The notes under the pieces: model-generated | The model's database searches: none | Seen by the model: only the letters and a program-made list of their open reading frames with translations | What the model was told of the DNA's origin: nothing | Position numbers and translations under genes: made by a program | Shown: piece by piece, positions 18,905 to 29,199 of the stretch | How the letters are laid out: every line of letters starts with the position of its first letter | How positions within the stretch are numbered: position 1 is the stretch's first letter | Assembly (NCBI GenBank): GCA_028279555.1 | Contig: JANQNO010000002.1 | Coordinates: 310,001 to 374,000 of the forward strand | Direction: 5' to 3' | Source of the DNA: Sphingorhabdus sp. | Lineage (GTDB): Bacteria > Pseudomonadota > Alphaproteobacteria > Sphingomonadales > Sphingomonadaceae | DNA length: 64,000 nucleotides

Positions 18905-20326
18905 CTAGGCAAGAGGAACAAGCTTTCCGGGGTTCATGATATTGTCCGGATCGAAGGCCGCCTTGATCGCGCGTAGCGCATATAGCCGTGCAGGGTCCGA
19001 CAATCGCCGGAGATCATCGAGCTTGAGCTGGCCTATGCCATGCTCGGCCGAAATCGAGCCGTTATAACTGACGACCCGTTCATAGACATGGCGGCTGATG
19101 TCCTTGCCTTGATCGGCATACCACGCCTGTGCTTCGACAGCGTCGGGTGCTTTAACATGAAAATGGATATTGCCGTCGCCCATATGCCCGAACGCGATCA
19201 CCTGGCTGCCCGGAAAGGCGGCTTCGATTTTTGGCGATTCATCCTCGATAAATCGCGCCATATCTGCCACTGGAACGCTGATGTCATGCTGCATCGCGGG
19301 GCCTTCTGCCCGTTCGGCCTCGGCGATCGAATCGCGAATCTTCCAGAACGCCTCGGCCTGCGTCTCGCTCACGGCCAGCGCTGCGTCCCGCAACAGATCT
19401 ATTTCGCTGGCCTGGGCCAGCAGCCGCTCGGCCAAGGCGGCAGGGGATTCCTGCTCGGCGGAGTCCTGCACAAACTCCATCAGCACATGCCATTTATGCT
19501 CCTGCGCAAGCGGCGACCGCGTTCCATCGATATGTTTGAGGACATTTGTGAGCGCCAGCGCCGGAAGAATTTCAAATCCTTCAAGCGCGCCGCCCGCATT
19601 CTTTTCGACATGGCGGAGCAGGTGATAGGCGGTTTGCGGATTTTCAACACCCGCCCATGCAACGCAGCGATCTTTGAGCGCCGGTACGGTCTTGAGGACG
19701 GCTGCCGTGGTGATGCCTATCGTGCCTTCGGAGCCGATCAAAAGCTCCTTGATATCGAATCCGCGATTATCCTTTTTGAGCGGTGACAGCCCGTCAAAAA
19801 TACTGCAATCGGGCATCACCGCTTCTATGCTTTCGACCAGCGCGCGCATCGTCCCGTGGCGCAGAACCTGCGTGCCGCCGGCATTGGTGGAGACCAGCCC
19901 GCCGATGGTCGCGCTGCCTTTTCCGCCCAGCGTCAGTGGGAACCGCCTCCCATATTTCGCCGCTTCCTCATGCAAATTTTGCAGGATCACGCCAGCCTGG
20001 CAGGTAATATGACCGCTATCCTCGTCAAACCCCGTGATTTTGTTCATCCGGCGCAGCGAGAGCAGTATGGCCTGCCCGCTTTGATCGGGCGTCGCGCCTG
20101 CAACCATGCCGCTATTCCCGCCCTGCGGCACCAGCGCAATCTTTTCCCGCGCGGCGACCTTTACGATTCTGGAAACCTCATCCGTGCTGGAGGGAGACAG
20201 CAGCGCGGCTGCCTTGCCTGTGAAACGCCCGCGCCAATCGGTGAGCCAGGGTTCCATGTCCTCTGGCGAGGTTGTGAAACCTTTGGGTCCGGCAATGGCT
20301 TCGAATTCAGAAAGAGCATTTTGCAT
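18905..20326 (-). CDS. FAD-binding oxidase (D-lactate / D-2-hydroxyglutarate dehydrogenase-like)
   Basis: VPQGGNSGMVAGATPD, RFPLTLGGKGSATIGGLVSTNAGG, HMGDGNIHFH, EHGIGQLK; start at MQNALSEFEA. Confidence 0.9.
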   Translation of the reverse strand: MQNALSEFEAIAGPKGFTTSPEDMEPWLTDWRGRFTGKAAALLSPSSTDEVSRIVKVAAREKIALVPQGGNSGMVAGATPDQSGQAILLSLRRMNKITGFDEDSGHITCQAGVILQNLHEEAAKYGRRFPLTLGGKGSATIGGLVSTNAGGTQVLRHGTMRALVESIEAVMPDCSIFDGLSPLKKDNRGFDIKELLIGSEGTIGITTAAVLKTVPALKDRCVAWAGVENPQTAYHLLRHVEKNAGGALEGFEILPALALTNVLKHIDGTRSPLAQEHKWHVLMEFVQDSAEQESPAALAERLLAQASEIDLLRDAALAVSETQAEAFWKIRDSIAEAERAEGPAMQHDISVPVADMARFIEDESPKIEAAFPGSQVIAFGHMGDGNIHFHVKAPDAVEAQAWYADQGKDISRHVYERVVSYNGSISAEHGIGQLKLDDLRRLSDPARLYALRAIKAAFDPDNIMNPGKLVPLA

Positions 20327-20359
20327 CTTGTTACATTCCATCGATCAGAATAGCGCAGA

Positions 20360-20965
20360 TTGACAGGCTTCCGCGCAGGCGCTTTACTCCCAAATTCATG
20401 CCATGTTCAATCATTCAGGCTAGTTTGCTACTATAAATTCTCTTTATTTTCCGGATTCGAAAATTTGCGTCTTTTTGCCAGCCTGTTGTTGTTGCTCGCC
20501 GGATTGCTCTCAGCAAGCTATGTCATGACGGCGCAGGCACGGGGCGATCCGCGTCCCGCGGCGGCATCGGTGGTCGAACATTCGCCGCATGGCTGGTTCC
20601 AGGTTCGCGTGCGCCAGCGGGTAGTTGTGCGGGTGCCGAGCCGCGTTCCAAGGCCGCAAGCCGGACGGGTTCCGAAATCGTCGAACCGCTTCAAGGAAAA
20701 GAAGATCGGTAAATGCGTTATGCTGAACCAGATCGTCGCAGCGCGTCCGGGCAGCAGCAAAAACCAGAATCTGGAGCTTGTGACAAAGAGCGGACGTCTC
20801 GTTCGTGCCTATTTGGGCAATGGCTGCCTTGCCCGCGAATTCTATGCCGGGGCCTATATTGAAAAGCCGCTGGACGGGAAACTGTGCATCGACCGGGACC
20901 TTGTCCATGCACGCACAGGGGCCAAATGCGAGATCGACAAATTTCGCCAGCTTGTGCCGCGCTAG
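20360..20965 (+). CDS. Hypothetical secreted basic protein (true start probably a TTG near 20466)
   Basis: Hydrophobic LRLFASLLLLLAGLLSASYVMTAQA signal-like segment; remainder no recognised domain. Confidence 0.5.
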   Translation: MTGFRAGALLPNSCHVQSFRLVCYYKFSLFSGFENLRLFASLLLLLAGLLSASYVMTAQARGDPRPAAASVVEHSPHGWFQVRVRQRVVVRVPSRVPRPQAGRVPKSSNRFKEKKIGKCVMLNQIVAARPGSSKNQNLELVTKSGRLVRAYLGNGCLAREFYAGAYIEKPLDGKLCIDRDLVHARTGAKCEIDKFRQLVPR

Positions 20966-21074
20966 GGCAGCCTCATTCGCCGGACATTCCTTGACATTCG
21001 CAGCCTGAGCCCGCAAAGCGCCGCCACTGCATAATCAAGCCATTTGCGTTTCCCATTTTCCGGAACACAGTTGT

Positions 21075-22403
21075 ATGCCCTTTGCCGATCTCGGCCTTTC
21101 AGATGAATTGTTAAAAGCGGTCGGCGAAGCCGGCTATGAGGAGCCGACACCGATCCAGGCTCAGGCGATCCCGCCGATTTTGATGATGAAGGATCTGATC
21201 GGGATCGCGCAGACAGGGACGGGCAAGACCGCCTCTTTTGTTCTGCCGATGATCGATATCTTGTCGCATGGCCGCGCACGGGCGCGGATGCCGCGATCGC
21301 TGATCCTCGAGCCAACCCGTGAACTCGCCGCGCAGGTGGCGGAGAATTTCGACAAATATGGCAAATATACCGGGCTCTCCAAAGCGCTGCTGATTGGCGG
21401 GGTTTCGATGGGCGACCAAGTCAAGGCGCTGGAAAAGGGCGTCGATGTGCTGATCGCAACGCCGGGCCGGCTCATGGATTTGTTCGACCGCGGAAATATC
21501 CTGCTCAATGGGTGCGACTTGCTGGTGATAGACGAGGCCGACCGGATGCTCGATATGGGTTTCATCCCCGATATCGAGCATATCTGCACCAAGCTGCCGG
21601 CGACGCGCCAGACGATGCTGTTCTCGGCAACCATGCCGCCGCCGATTAAGAAGCTCACCGACCGGTTTCTCGACAATCCCAAATATATAGAGGTCGCAAG
21701 GCCGGCCACGGCCAACAAGAATATCGAGCAGCGTATCGTGCATGTCGCGCCCAACCGCAAAAGAGAGTTGCTGCGCAAATTGCTGAAGTCCGAAGAGGTC
21801 GAGACCGGCATCATATTCTGCAATCGCAAGACGACGGTGCGCGAGCTCAACAAGAGCCTGAAACGACACGGCTTTGCGGCAGGTGAGATTCATGGCGATA
21901 TCGATCAGGCGGCCAGACAGGCCGAGCTGAGTGCCTTCAAGAATGGCGATATTAATCTGCTTGTCGCTTCTGATGTCGCAGCGCGCGGGCTCGATATCAA
22001 GGGCGTCAGCCATGTCTTCAATTTCGATGCACCCTGGCATCCCGATGACTATGTCCACCGCATCGGCCGCACCGGCCGGGCAGGGGCGAACGGCAAGGCC
22101 TTCACTTTTGTGACGCGCGCCGATGAAGAGGCGCTGGACAATATCCAGAAGCTGATCGGTTACAAGATCGAGGTGCTTGGCAAGGATGCTGGGTCAAAGA
22201 AGACGGCAAAAGGTGAGGCAGACCGCAAGGCGTCGGAGAAGAAAAAGAAGCAGCCGGTAGAGCGGTCAGACAAACCAAAGCCGGAAAAAGCGCCGAAGTC
22301 CAAGGCGAAAGCTAGGGAGGCACAGGCTAAAGATGAGAGCGATGACGGCGAGGGCTGGAATGGGCCGGTTCCCGGTTTCCTGGGGGCAGGTTTCAAGAAG
22401 TAG
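21075..22403 (+). CDS. DEAD-box ATP-dependent RNA helicase (RhlE-like)
   Basis: AQTGTGKTASFVLP, PTRELAAQV, DEADRMLDMGF, SAT, VATDVAARGLDI-like, HRIGRTGRAG; lysine-rich C-terminal tail. Confidence 0.94.
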   Translation: MPFADLGLSDELLKAVGEAGYEEPTPIQAQAIPPILMMKDLIGIAQTGTGKTASFVLPMIDILSHGRARARMPRSLILEPTRELAAQVAENFDKYGKYTGLSKALLIGGVSMGDQVKALEKGVDVLIATPGRLMDLFDRGNILLNGCDLLVIDEADRMLDMGFIPDIEHICTKLPATRQTMLFSATMPPPIKKLTDRFLDNPKYIEVARPATANKNIEQRIVHVAPNRKRELLRKLLKSEEVETGIIFCNRKTTVRELNKSLKRHGFAAGEIHGDIDQAARQAELSAFKNGDINLLVASDVAARGLDIKGVSHVFNFDAPWHPDDYVHRIGRTGRAGANGKAFTFVTRADEEALDNIQKLIGYKIEVLGKDAGSKKTAKGEADRKASEKKKKQPVERSDKPKPEKAPKSKAKAREAQAKDESDDGEGWNGPVPGFLGAGFKK

Positions 22404-22866
22404 CCTGCTCTTGAAGCGCATATCTGAGGAACGGCAATTTGCGGCCTGGCACTGTGGCCGAGGCTCTTTCGCCAATCCGTTTCGCGCCCATGCGCAGATA
22501 GAATTTTTCTGCACCCGGGTCCGCCTCGATCAGAAGCACTTCCGCGCCCAGCTCGCGGCACCGCTTTGCGGACCATTCGAACAGAAGGCGTCCTGCACCT
22601 AGCCCCATATATGTCGGATCGACGAAAAGCTTTTCGAGTGACCCTTCCTGCCTGTCGACCGCTATCTCGGCAACACCGACCGGTCGCCCACCATCGAAGG
22701 CGGCCATAAGATTGCCCGACGCTATCATATCCGCGCTGACGGTCAGTTCGGGCTCCCAAATCTGCATATATTTCTCAGGATATCCCCAATGCGCCTTCGA
22801 GCGCAGGCAGATCGATGTCAGAGCTTCCGCCATATCTGTATCCGGGACTGCAATCTGGATCTTCAC
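22393..22866 (-). CDS. GNAT family N-acetyltransferase
   Basis: Acetyl-CoA binding segment LFVDPTYMGLGAGRLLFEWSAKRC, LLIEADPGAEKFYLRMGAKRIGE. Confidence 0.85.
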   Translation of the reverse strand: MKIQIAVPDTDMAEALTSICLRSKAHWGYPEKYMQIWEPELTVSADMIASGNLMAAFDGGRPVGVAEIAVDRQEGSLEKLFVDPTYMGLGAGRLLFEWSAKRCRELGAEVLLIEADPGAEKFYLRMGAKRIGERASATVPGRKLPFLRYALQEQATS

Positions 22867-22877
22867 TGCCCCAAAAC

Positions 22878-24578
22878 CTACCTTCCGATTGGCTCAGTTC
22901 GGTCGGTGTCAGCGCTTGTTGCCTTGTCCTTCTGAAAGACGGGGCGGCCCCCAACCCATGTCTCATGGACTGTCGTTCGGCGAATGGCGCTCGGGCTTGC
23001 CAGCAAGGGATCGGTATCGATTAGGAGAAAATCGGCCCGTTTGCCGGGCGTGAGCGATCCGATCTTGGCCTCAGCAAATGCAGCATGGGCCCCGCCAATC
23101 GTAAAACCGGCAAGCGCCTGCTCGCGCGTCACCCGTTCTTCTGGCCGCCATCCGCCGAAGGGCTGCCCCTTGGCATCTTCGCGCGTGATCGCGGTCGCAA
23201 TACCGGCGAAGGGATCGGCGCTTTCCACCGGCACATCCGACCCGAAGGCCAATCTGCCGCCAGCCTTCAGGATGCTGTTCCAGGCATAAGCGCCCTCCAG
23301 CCGCTCCGGCCCCAGCCGCGCTTCGGCCATGACCCGGTCCGAAGTCTGGTGGACCGGCTGCATGGATGAGATAATGCCATGCTTGCCGAGCCGCAGCAGA
23401 TCGGCAGGATCGACGATCTGGACATGCTCTATCCGCCAGCGCCGGTCCCCTGGGAAGGTCTCAGCCAGATCCTCGATTGCGCCGATGGCATCCGCATTGG
23501 CCGCATCGCCGATCGCATGGATGGCCGTCTGGAACTGATCCATCGAGGCGCGCACCATCGTGTTGCGCAATTCGGCATAGCTTAAAAGACGCAGGCCGGT
23601 TTCGCCTGGCGCGTCGGTGTAGGGCTGTTTGAGCCAGGCCCCGCGGCTGCCGAGCGCGCCATCGAGGAAGATTTTTACGCCACCAAGACGCAGCTTGTCA
23701 TCATAGAGCCAGGGCGTCGGGCGCGGCCCGGCAATCATCTCCATCTGTTCGATCCCGGCGGCATAGGCGAAGATCCGAATGGACAGCCATCCTGCATCGC
23801 CGGCGCGGCGGTAGCTTTGCCAATCCTCGATGCTTGTCCCCATGTCGGCAATTGCGGTGATGCCCTGTGACAGCAAGATTTCCTGCGCCTTGGCGAGCGC
23901 GATATCGCGGTCGGCAGCGCGCGGTTTTGGCACATGCTTGCCAACAAGCTCGGCGGCTGCATCGACAAATATACCGCTGGGTTCGCCCGCCAGCACAATG
24001 ATCTTTCCGCCCGGTGGCGATTGGGTTTTTGCCGTTAACCCGGCAATTTCCATCGCCTTGAAATTGGCCCAGCTGGCATGGCCATCGACGCGGCCCAGCC
24101 AGATCGGCCTGCCCGCCGCGGCCTGCTTGATGGCGGGTGTTTCCAGATCGCCAGCATTGGGGAAGCGGCCAAGCGCCCATTTCTCCTGATTCCATCCGCT
24201 ACCGATGATCCAGCGCCGGTCCGGATATTCTGCGGCATAGGCAGCGATAGCCGCCTGGGCCTCGGCGAGGCTGTTTGTTGCCGACAAATCGAGCGTCAAC
24301 GCCTGAAAGCCCATGGCCATGACATGGCCATGGGCATCGATCAGCCCCGGTATCATGGTCTTGCCTTTGCCATCGGTCCGGAAATCCAGCTGTCCGGGCA
24401 GCTTTTCGTTGCCTGTGATCAGCTTGCTGACCTTGCCCTCCCGGTCGATCAATATGCCCGAGAAACGGATGACATTGCCTTCCTCGTCGAGCGTGATGCC
24501 ATTCACATTTTCGATCAGCCCGTCGGCAAGCAGGGGAGACGCTGCCGCAAGCGCGGCCAGTGCGACTATCTTCTTCAT
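22878..24578 (-). CDS. YtcJ-like amidohydrolase family protein with signal peptide
   Basis: PGLIDAHGHVMAMG, IGDAANADAI, EHVQIVDPADLLRLGKHGIISSMQPVH, FGSDVPVESADPFAGI. Confidence 0.88.
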   Translation of the reverse strand: MKKIVALAALAAASPLLADGLIENVNGITLDEEGNVIRFSGILIDREGKVSKLITGNEKLPGQLDFRTDGKGKTMIPGLIDAHGHVMAMGFQALTLDLSATNSLAEAQAAIAAYAAEYPDRRWIIGSGWNQEKWALGRFPNAGDLETPAIKQAAAGRPIWLGRVDGHASWANFKAMEIAGLTAKTQSPPGGKIIVLAGEPSGIFVDAAAELVGKHVPKPRAADRDIALAKAQEILLSQGITAIADMGTSIEDWQSYRRAGDAGWLSIRIFAYAAGIEQMEMIAGPRPTPWLYDDKLRLGGVKIFLDGALGSRGAWLKQPYTDAPGETGLRLLSYAELRNTMVRASMDQFQTAIHAIGDAANADAIGAIEDLAETFPGDRRWRIEHVQIVDPADLLRLGKHGIISSMQPVHQTSDRVMAEARLGPERLEGAYAWNSILKAGGRLAFGSDVPVESADPFAGIATAITREDAKGQPFGGWRPEERVTREQALAGFTIGGAHAAFAEAKIGSLTPGKRADFLLIDTDPLLASPSAIRRTTVHETWVGGRPVFQKDKATSADTDRTEPIGR

Positions 24579-25444
24579 CTTTTCGGCAATCTCCGGATCA
24601 ACGAACTGGTATCCTGCCGCTGACCGCCCATAAACTGAATATCGGAATAATATTGATCGACCATCGCGGCGAGCGGAATTGATGCGCCATTGGCCCGCGC
24701 TTCTTCCAGTGCCAGACCCAGATCCTTTCGCATCCAGTCCACGGCAAAGCCGAAATCGAACTCTCCCTTGGCCATCGTATCCCAGCGGTTATCCATCTGC
24801 CAGCTTTGCGCCGCACCGCCCGAAATGGCCTCGAATACCTTGTCCAGATCGACTTCGGCACATTGCGCAAAATGCAGCGCTTCTGACAGCCCCTGCAGCA
24901 CGCCCGCAATGGCGATCTGGTTGACCATCTTTGTCGTCTGGCCAGCACCGGCACTGCCCACATGCACCATCCGCGCGGCATAATTCTGCATCAACGGTTC
25001 GGCAGCGGCAAAGGCGTCAGTGGTTCCGCCGCACATGATCGATAGCTTGCCATTTTCTGCGCCGGCCTGGCCGCCGGAGACCGGCGCGTCGAGAACATGA
25101 ATACCATGCGACTTGCCCTCGACGGCGAGCTGCCGCGCGATGCGCGCCGACACAGTTGTGTGGTCTAAAAAGAGCGTGCCCTTTGCCATCGCGGCAAACG
25201 CGCCTTCGCGGCCAAGCGTAATGGTCGCAAGATCGTCGTCTGTGCCGACGCAGCTGATAGCGGCCTCGGCCCCTGCGGCTGCCTCAGCCGGGGATTCAGC
25301 CACCTTGCCGCCATGCTTTTCCGCCCATTTTTCGGCCTTTGAAGCGGTCCGGTTGTAGACGACCAGATCATGTCCAGCTGCTTTCAGGTGGCCAGCCATT
25401 GGGCCACCCATCACGCCCAGTCCGATAAATGCAATCCTCGCCAT
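24575..25444 (-). CDS. NAD(P)-dependent oxidoreductase (3-hydroxyisobutyrate dehydrogenase family)
   Basis: ARIAFIGLGVMGGPMAGHL, LDAPVSGGQAGAENGKLSIMCGG, AGAGQTTKMVNQ. Confidence 0.92.
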   Translation of the reverse strand: MARIAFIGLGVMGGPMAGHLKAAGHDLVVYNRTASKAEKWAEKHGGKVAESPAEAAAGAEAAISCVGTDDDLATITLGREGAFAAMAKGTLFLDHTTVSARIARQLAVEGKSHGIHVLDAPVSGGQAGAENGKLSIMCGGTTDAFAAAEPLMQNYAARMVHVGSAGAGQTTKMVNQIAIAGVLQGLSEALHFAQCAEVDLDKVFEAISGGAAQSWQMDNRWDTMAKGEFDFGFAVDWMRKDLGLALEEARANGASIPLAAMVDQYYSDIQFMGGQRQDTSSLIRRLPKR

Positions 25445-25503
25445 ATTCGCGCTATCCCTATCCTGTGTTTGCATGATTGGCCAGATGGGTTAGGGCATTT
25501 CGC

Positions 25504-26724
25504 ATGAGCGATCTTCTGAGCCTGGAACATATCCGCGCGGCGCATGACCGGGTGCGCGATGCGATCATCGCAACCCCGACGCTGCACAGCAAGACCCTGT
25601 CGGAACTGGCGGGCGCGGAGATTTGGCTCAAATTCGAAAATCTCCAATTTACCGCTGCATACAAGGAGCGCGGCGCGCTCAACGCATTGCTATTGCTCAG
25701 GGAAGAGCAACGAAAACGCGGCGTGATAGCGGCATCGGCGGGGAATCATGCGCAGGGATTGAGCTATCATGGAACCCGGCTTGGCGTGCCTGTGACGATT
25801 GTCATGCCGGTGCCCACACCATCGGTCAAAATCATGCAAACCGAAAGCGTTGGCGGCACAGTCGTGCTTCACGGCGAGACTTTCGATGAAGCCTACGCCC
25901 ATGCGCGCGAGCTTGAAGAGCAGCAGGGGCTGACCTTCGTGCATCCTTTTGACGATCCCGATGTTGCTGCAGGGCAGGGGACCGTTGCGCTCGAAATGCT
26001 GGAGGCGGCTCCAGAACTTGATTGCCTGGTCATTCCGATCGGTGGCGGCGGGCTCATGTCCGGGATGGGCACGGCGGCTCGCGCCCTCAAGCCGGGCATC
26101 GAACTAATCGGCGTAGAGGCCGAGCTGTTTCCGTCGATGTATGCGCGCCTCAATGGCAAAGACATGCCGTGTGCCGGGGACACGCTAGCCGAAGGCATCG
26201 CCGTCAAGGAGCCGGGGAAATTTACCTCCCAAGTGATTGAGGAACTGCTCGGCGAAATTTTGCTGGTGTCCGAAGGTCAGCTTGAAAGCGCGGTGAGCTT
26301 GCTTTTGCAGATAGAAAAGACCGTCGTAGAGGGTGCCGGCGCGGCCGGGCTTGCAGCGGTACTGGCCCACCGGGAGAAATTTGCAGGCAAAAAGGTCGGC
26401 ACGGTGCTGTGTGGCGGCAACATCGATACGCGGCTACTCGCAAATGTTCTGCTGCGCGATCTGGCAAGATCCGGCCGGCTGGCACGGCTGCGACTCACTT
26501 TGCAGGACAGGCCGGGCGCGCTCTTCAAGGTTATGCGTCTGTTCAATGAGCATCAGGTCAATATCATCGAAATCTACCACCAGCGGATATTTACCACGCT
26601 TCCGGCCAAGGGCCTGATCACCGACATCGAATGCGAAGCGCGCGATGCCGGGCAGCTTGACGGGCTCATTGCCGCGCTTTCGGGCGCAGGCTATGCGGTC
26701 GAGAAGGTCGAGTTGAACCGGTAA
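25504..26724 (+). CDS. Threonine ammonia-lyase (PLP fold type II, C-terminal ACT domain)
   Basis: KFENLQFTAAYKERGALNAL, SAGNHAQGLSYH, IGGGGLMSGMGTA, C-terminal LTLQDRPGALFKVMRLFNEHQVNIIEI ACT. Confidence 0.92.
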   Translation: MSDLLSLEHIRAAHDRVRDAIIATPTLHSKTLSELAGAEIWLKFENLQFTAAYKERGALNALLLLREEQRKRGVIAASAGNHAQGLSYHGTRLGVPVTIVMPVPTPSVKIMQTESVGGTVVLHGETFDEAYAHARELEEQQGLTFVHPFDDPDVAAGQGTVALEMLEAAPELDCLVIPIGGGGLMSGMGTAARALKPGIELIGVEAELFPSMYARLNGKDMPCAGDTLAEGIAVKEPGKFTSQVIEELLGEILLVSEGQLESAVSLLLQIEKTVVEGAGAAGLAAVLAHREKFAGKKVGTVLCGGNIDTRLLANVLLRDLARSGRLARLRLTLQDRPGALFKVMRLFNEHQVNIIEIYHQRIFTTLPAKGLITDIECEARDAGQLDGLIAALSGAGYAVEKVELNR

Positions 26725-26876
26725 CCTGCTGGCCGGATCGCCAGTTGACATGCCGAGCGGCCCACAAATTTTCGTGGTAAACACCCTTTTCACAATGACG
26801 ATGCTGAGTCATAATGGAGGCTTGTTCTTGAAGCAGATTCTCGCGCGCCAACAGGCAGCGCCAATACGGATGGACG

Positions 26877-27614
26877 ATGACGGCACCGGTTAGATTTCCC
26901 CGCTTTTTTGTGACCAATCCGTCACCTTGCCCCTATTTGCCGGGCAAGACCGAGCGCAAAGTCTTCACAGAACTGAATGGAACACATGCGACGGAATTGA
27001 ACGATGCGCTCAGTCGTATCGGCTTTCGCCGTAGTCAGAATGTCGCCTACCGGCCCAGCTGTATCGACTGCAAGGCTTGCGTTTCTGTGCGCGTATTGTG
27101 CCAGGAATTTGAGCCAAGCGCCTCGCAGCGGCGAATTCTGCGCCGCAATAGCGATTTGGAAGTCAATGACTGCCGTCCCTGGTCAACCTCCGAACAGTAT
27201 GAGTTGCTGCGCCGTTACTTGCGCCAGCGTCATCCTAATGGTGGCATGACCAATATGGACGAGATGGACTATGCCGACATGATCGAGCAATCGCCGGTCA
27301 ACAGCCGGGTGGTGGAGTATCGTGGGCCCTCCCAATCATCGCGGCCCGGCCAGTTGCTCGGGGCTTGCCTGACGGATCATCAGGGCGATGGCCTTTCGAT
27401 GATATACAGCTTCTATGATGCCGAGGCCGAAGGGCGCCCGGGACTTGGTAATTTCATCATCATGGACCATATTTTGCGGGCGCGTGATGCGGGCCTTCCC
27501 TATGTTTATCTCGGCTATTGGGTAGATGGATCGCCGCGCATGCAATACAAGACGCGCTACCGGCCGATCGAGAGGCTTGGACCCGATGGATGGGAGCGCT
27601 TCGCCCCAGCCTGA
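26877..27614 (+). CDS. bpt: Aspartate/glutamate leucyltransferase (arginyltransferase family, N-end rule)
   Basis: [63 protein letters not shown]. Confidence 0.93.
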   Translation: MTAPVRFPRFFVTNPSPCPYLPGKTERKVFTELNGTHATELNDALSRIGFRRSQNVAYRPSCIDCKACVSVRVLCQEFEPSASQRRILRRNSDLEVNDCRPWSTSEQYELLRRYLRQRHPNGGMTNMDEMDYADMIEQSPVNSRVVEYRGPSQSSRPGQLLGACLTDHQGDGLSMIYSFYDAEAEGRPGLGNFIIMDHILRARDAGLPYVYLGYWVDGSPRMQYKTRYRPIERLGPDGWERFAPA

Positions 27615-27639
27615 GCCGCTCGTCTTCAAACCCTATGCG

Positions 27640-27675
27640 AAAAAAAAGCCCCGCCGGTTGGCAGGGCTCTTTTTG
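27640..27675. terminator. Bidirectional Rho-independent terminator between convergent bpt and RcnB-like gene
   Basis: AAAAAAAAGCCCCGCCGGTTGGCAGGGCTCTTTTT, A-tract and T-tract flanking the hairpin. Confidence 0.85.
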
Positions 27676-27691
27676 TCTGATGGCTATTCTA

Positions 27692-29137
27692 CTAGCAGCG
27701 GCAGCCTGGCTTGCGCAGCCTTTTTGACTTCGGTTTGACCAACCGCTTGCCGGGCCGTTTCACATAGACATCCTCATACACATATTCGGTTGTCGTTGTG
27801 GTGGTCGTGCTTCCAGGGATGATCGTAACAGTTGTTTGCTGGGGCGGATGATAATAGCCGCCGGGCACCCAGTAATAACCGCTGCTCCAGCCATAACCGA
27901 CCTGGTGATAGGCAGGGCGCTGCGCGACAGGATAGCGGGGTGCTGGTGCGGGATAGGCAGGTCCATGCGCAACCGGTCGCTGCGGGACGGGAAGGAAGCG
28001 CTCGCATTTGTCGAGCGCCTTTTCGATGCCCAGACCAGCCAGAGCGCCAATACCTCCGCCGATCAACGAACCTTCGAGGCGGTTGCCGCGTCCAGCGATG
28101 CGATTGCCTGCGACTGCTCCGATGACGGCGCCGATTACGCCGCCCTTGACGCCGCGCCCTTTCAGGCAGCGCTCATAGGATTCAAACCCATGCGGCGTCT
28201 GGTAGGCCGGGGCTTGAGGATATGCGGGTGCAGGATAAGTTGTAGCATGCGGCGCCGGCGCTGCATGGTGAACCTTCGGCGCATGATGCACCGCCTTGGG
28301 GGCATGGTGCCGCGGATACGGGACAGCGGTATGACCGGTGCCAGCCCGGTAAACAGGATCGCCGATCGACGTTCCGCGATAGGTGCCCTGATAGACTTTG
28401 CCCTGTTCATTGGTGTAGGTGCCTTGCCATTCACCGCGATAGACGCGATTTTCGGGATCGACATATTGTCCCGTCCATGCACCGTCATAGACACCGCGTT
28501 CGGTCGGTCCTTCTGGAGCCGGAGCATTGTAGGTCTCTTCGCCCCACCCATAGACGCCGCGATCCGCGCTGATCGAAGGGCCATATTCAGCTTCTGCTCC
28601 GGCATCGTGGTAGTAACCATTCGGCGCATATGCGCCGCCGCCCTGGCTCCAGTCGATATTCTGGCGGTAGTCATAGACCATGCCACGTTGGTCGCGCAGA
28701 ACCGCATCATCGTAATAACGCGACCAGCTATAGCCTGGCTGCGGAGCGCTCAGGCCAAATGTGCCATAGTTGGCAATGCCGAAGCTGGGCGCAATCCAGT
28801 AGGAAGGAAGCGAGAAGCCATAATAGGGACGCTGGTAAAAACCAACGAAGCCGCCGCGAAATCCACCGCGATTAAACTTGCGGTGACCGCGCATTTTCAT
28901 ACCGCGCATCCCCTTACCGCCGTGCATTTTCATACCACGCATGCCTTTGCCGCCGCGCATTTTCATGCCGCCACCACGCATCTTCATGCCGCCGCCCTTG
29001 GCACCATTGACGGTCATATCCAGCTTCCCGACTGCTATATTGGCTGGTTGCGGAGCGATTGAGTCGCTCGCTGCTGCCGGGCTGCTGGCGAAGGCAAGCG
29101 CAGTGACTGCAATGCCTGAAAATACTATGCTCTTCAT
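27692..29137 (-). CDS. Mosaic secreted protein: Met/Gly/Lys-rich repeat + RcnB-like motif + MORN-like repeats + glycine-zipper 2TM
   Basis: Signal peptide; GGKGMRGMKMH repeats; YSWSRYYDDAVLRDQRGMVYD (RcnB-like); VYDGAWTGQY/VYRGEWQGTY/VYQGTYRGT; GVKGGVIGAVIGAVAGNRIAGRGNRLEGSLIGGGIGALAG. Confidence 0.8.
   Translation of the reverse strand: MKSIVFSGIAVTALAFASSPAAASDSIAPQPANIAVGKLDMTVNGAKGGGMKMRGGGMKMRGGKGMRGMKMHGGKGMRGMKMRGHRKFNRGGFRGGFVGFYQRPYYGFSLPSYWIAPSFGIANYGTFGLSAPQPGYSWSRYYDDAVLRDQRGMVYDYRQNIDWSQGGGAYAPNGYYHDAGAEAEYGPSISADRGVYGWGEETYNAPAPEGPTERGVYDGAWTGQYVDPENRVYRGEWQGTYTNEQGKVYQGTYRGTSIGDPVYRAGTGHTAVPYPRHHAPKAVHHAPKVHHAAPAPHATTYPAPAYPQAPAYQTPHGFESYERCLKGRGVKGGVIGAVIGAVAGNRIAGRGNRLEGSLIGGGIGALAGLGIEKALDKCERFLPVPQRPVAHGPAYPAPAPRYPVAQRPAYHQVGYGWSSGYYWVPGGYYHPPQQTTVTIIPGSTTTTTTTEYVYEDVYVKRPGKRLVKPKSKRLRKPGCRC
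28889..28998 (-). repeat. In-frame tandem repeat encoding (G)GKGMRGMKMR/H and GGGMKMR units
   Basis: Protein GGGMKMR GGGMKMR GGKGMRGMKMH GGKGMRGMKMR; repeated 33-nt and 21-nt DNA units visible. Confidence 0.75.
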
Positions 29138-29199
29138 GATACTCGGGCTCCTCGTGCAATTCGCGCCACCGGCCCGCTCGCGCTGCGATGGTCCGATAG

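Noticed and set aside
27836-29062. 408-aa plus-strand ORF antisense to the RcnB/Met-rich gene
   Set aside because: Minus-strand frame has signal peptide and recognisable domains; plus frame is a shadow
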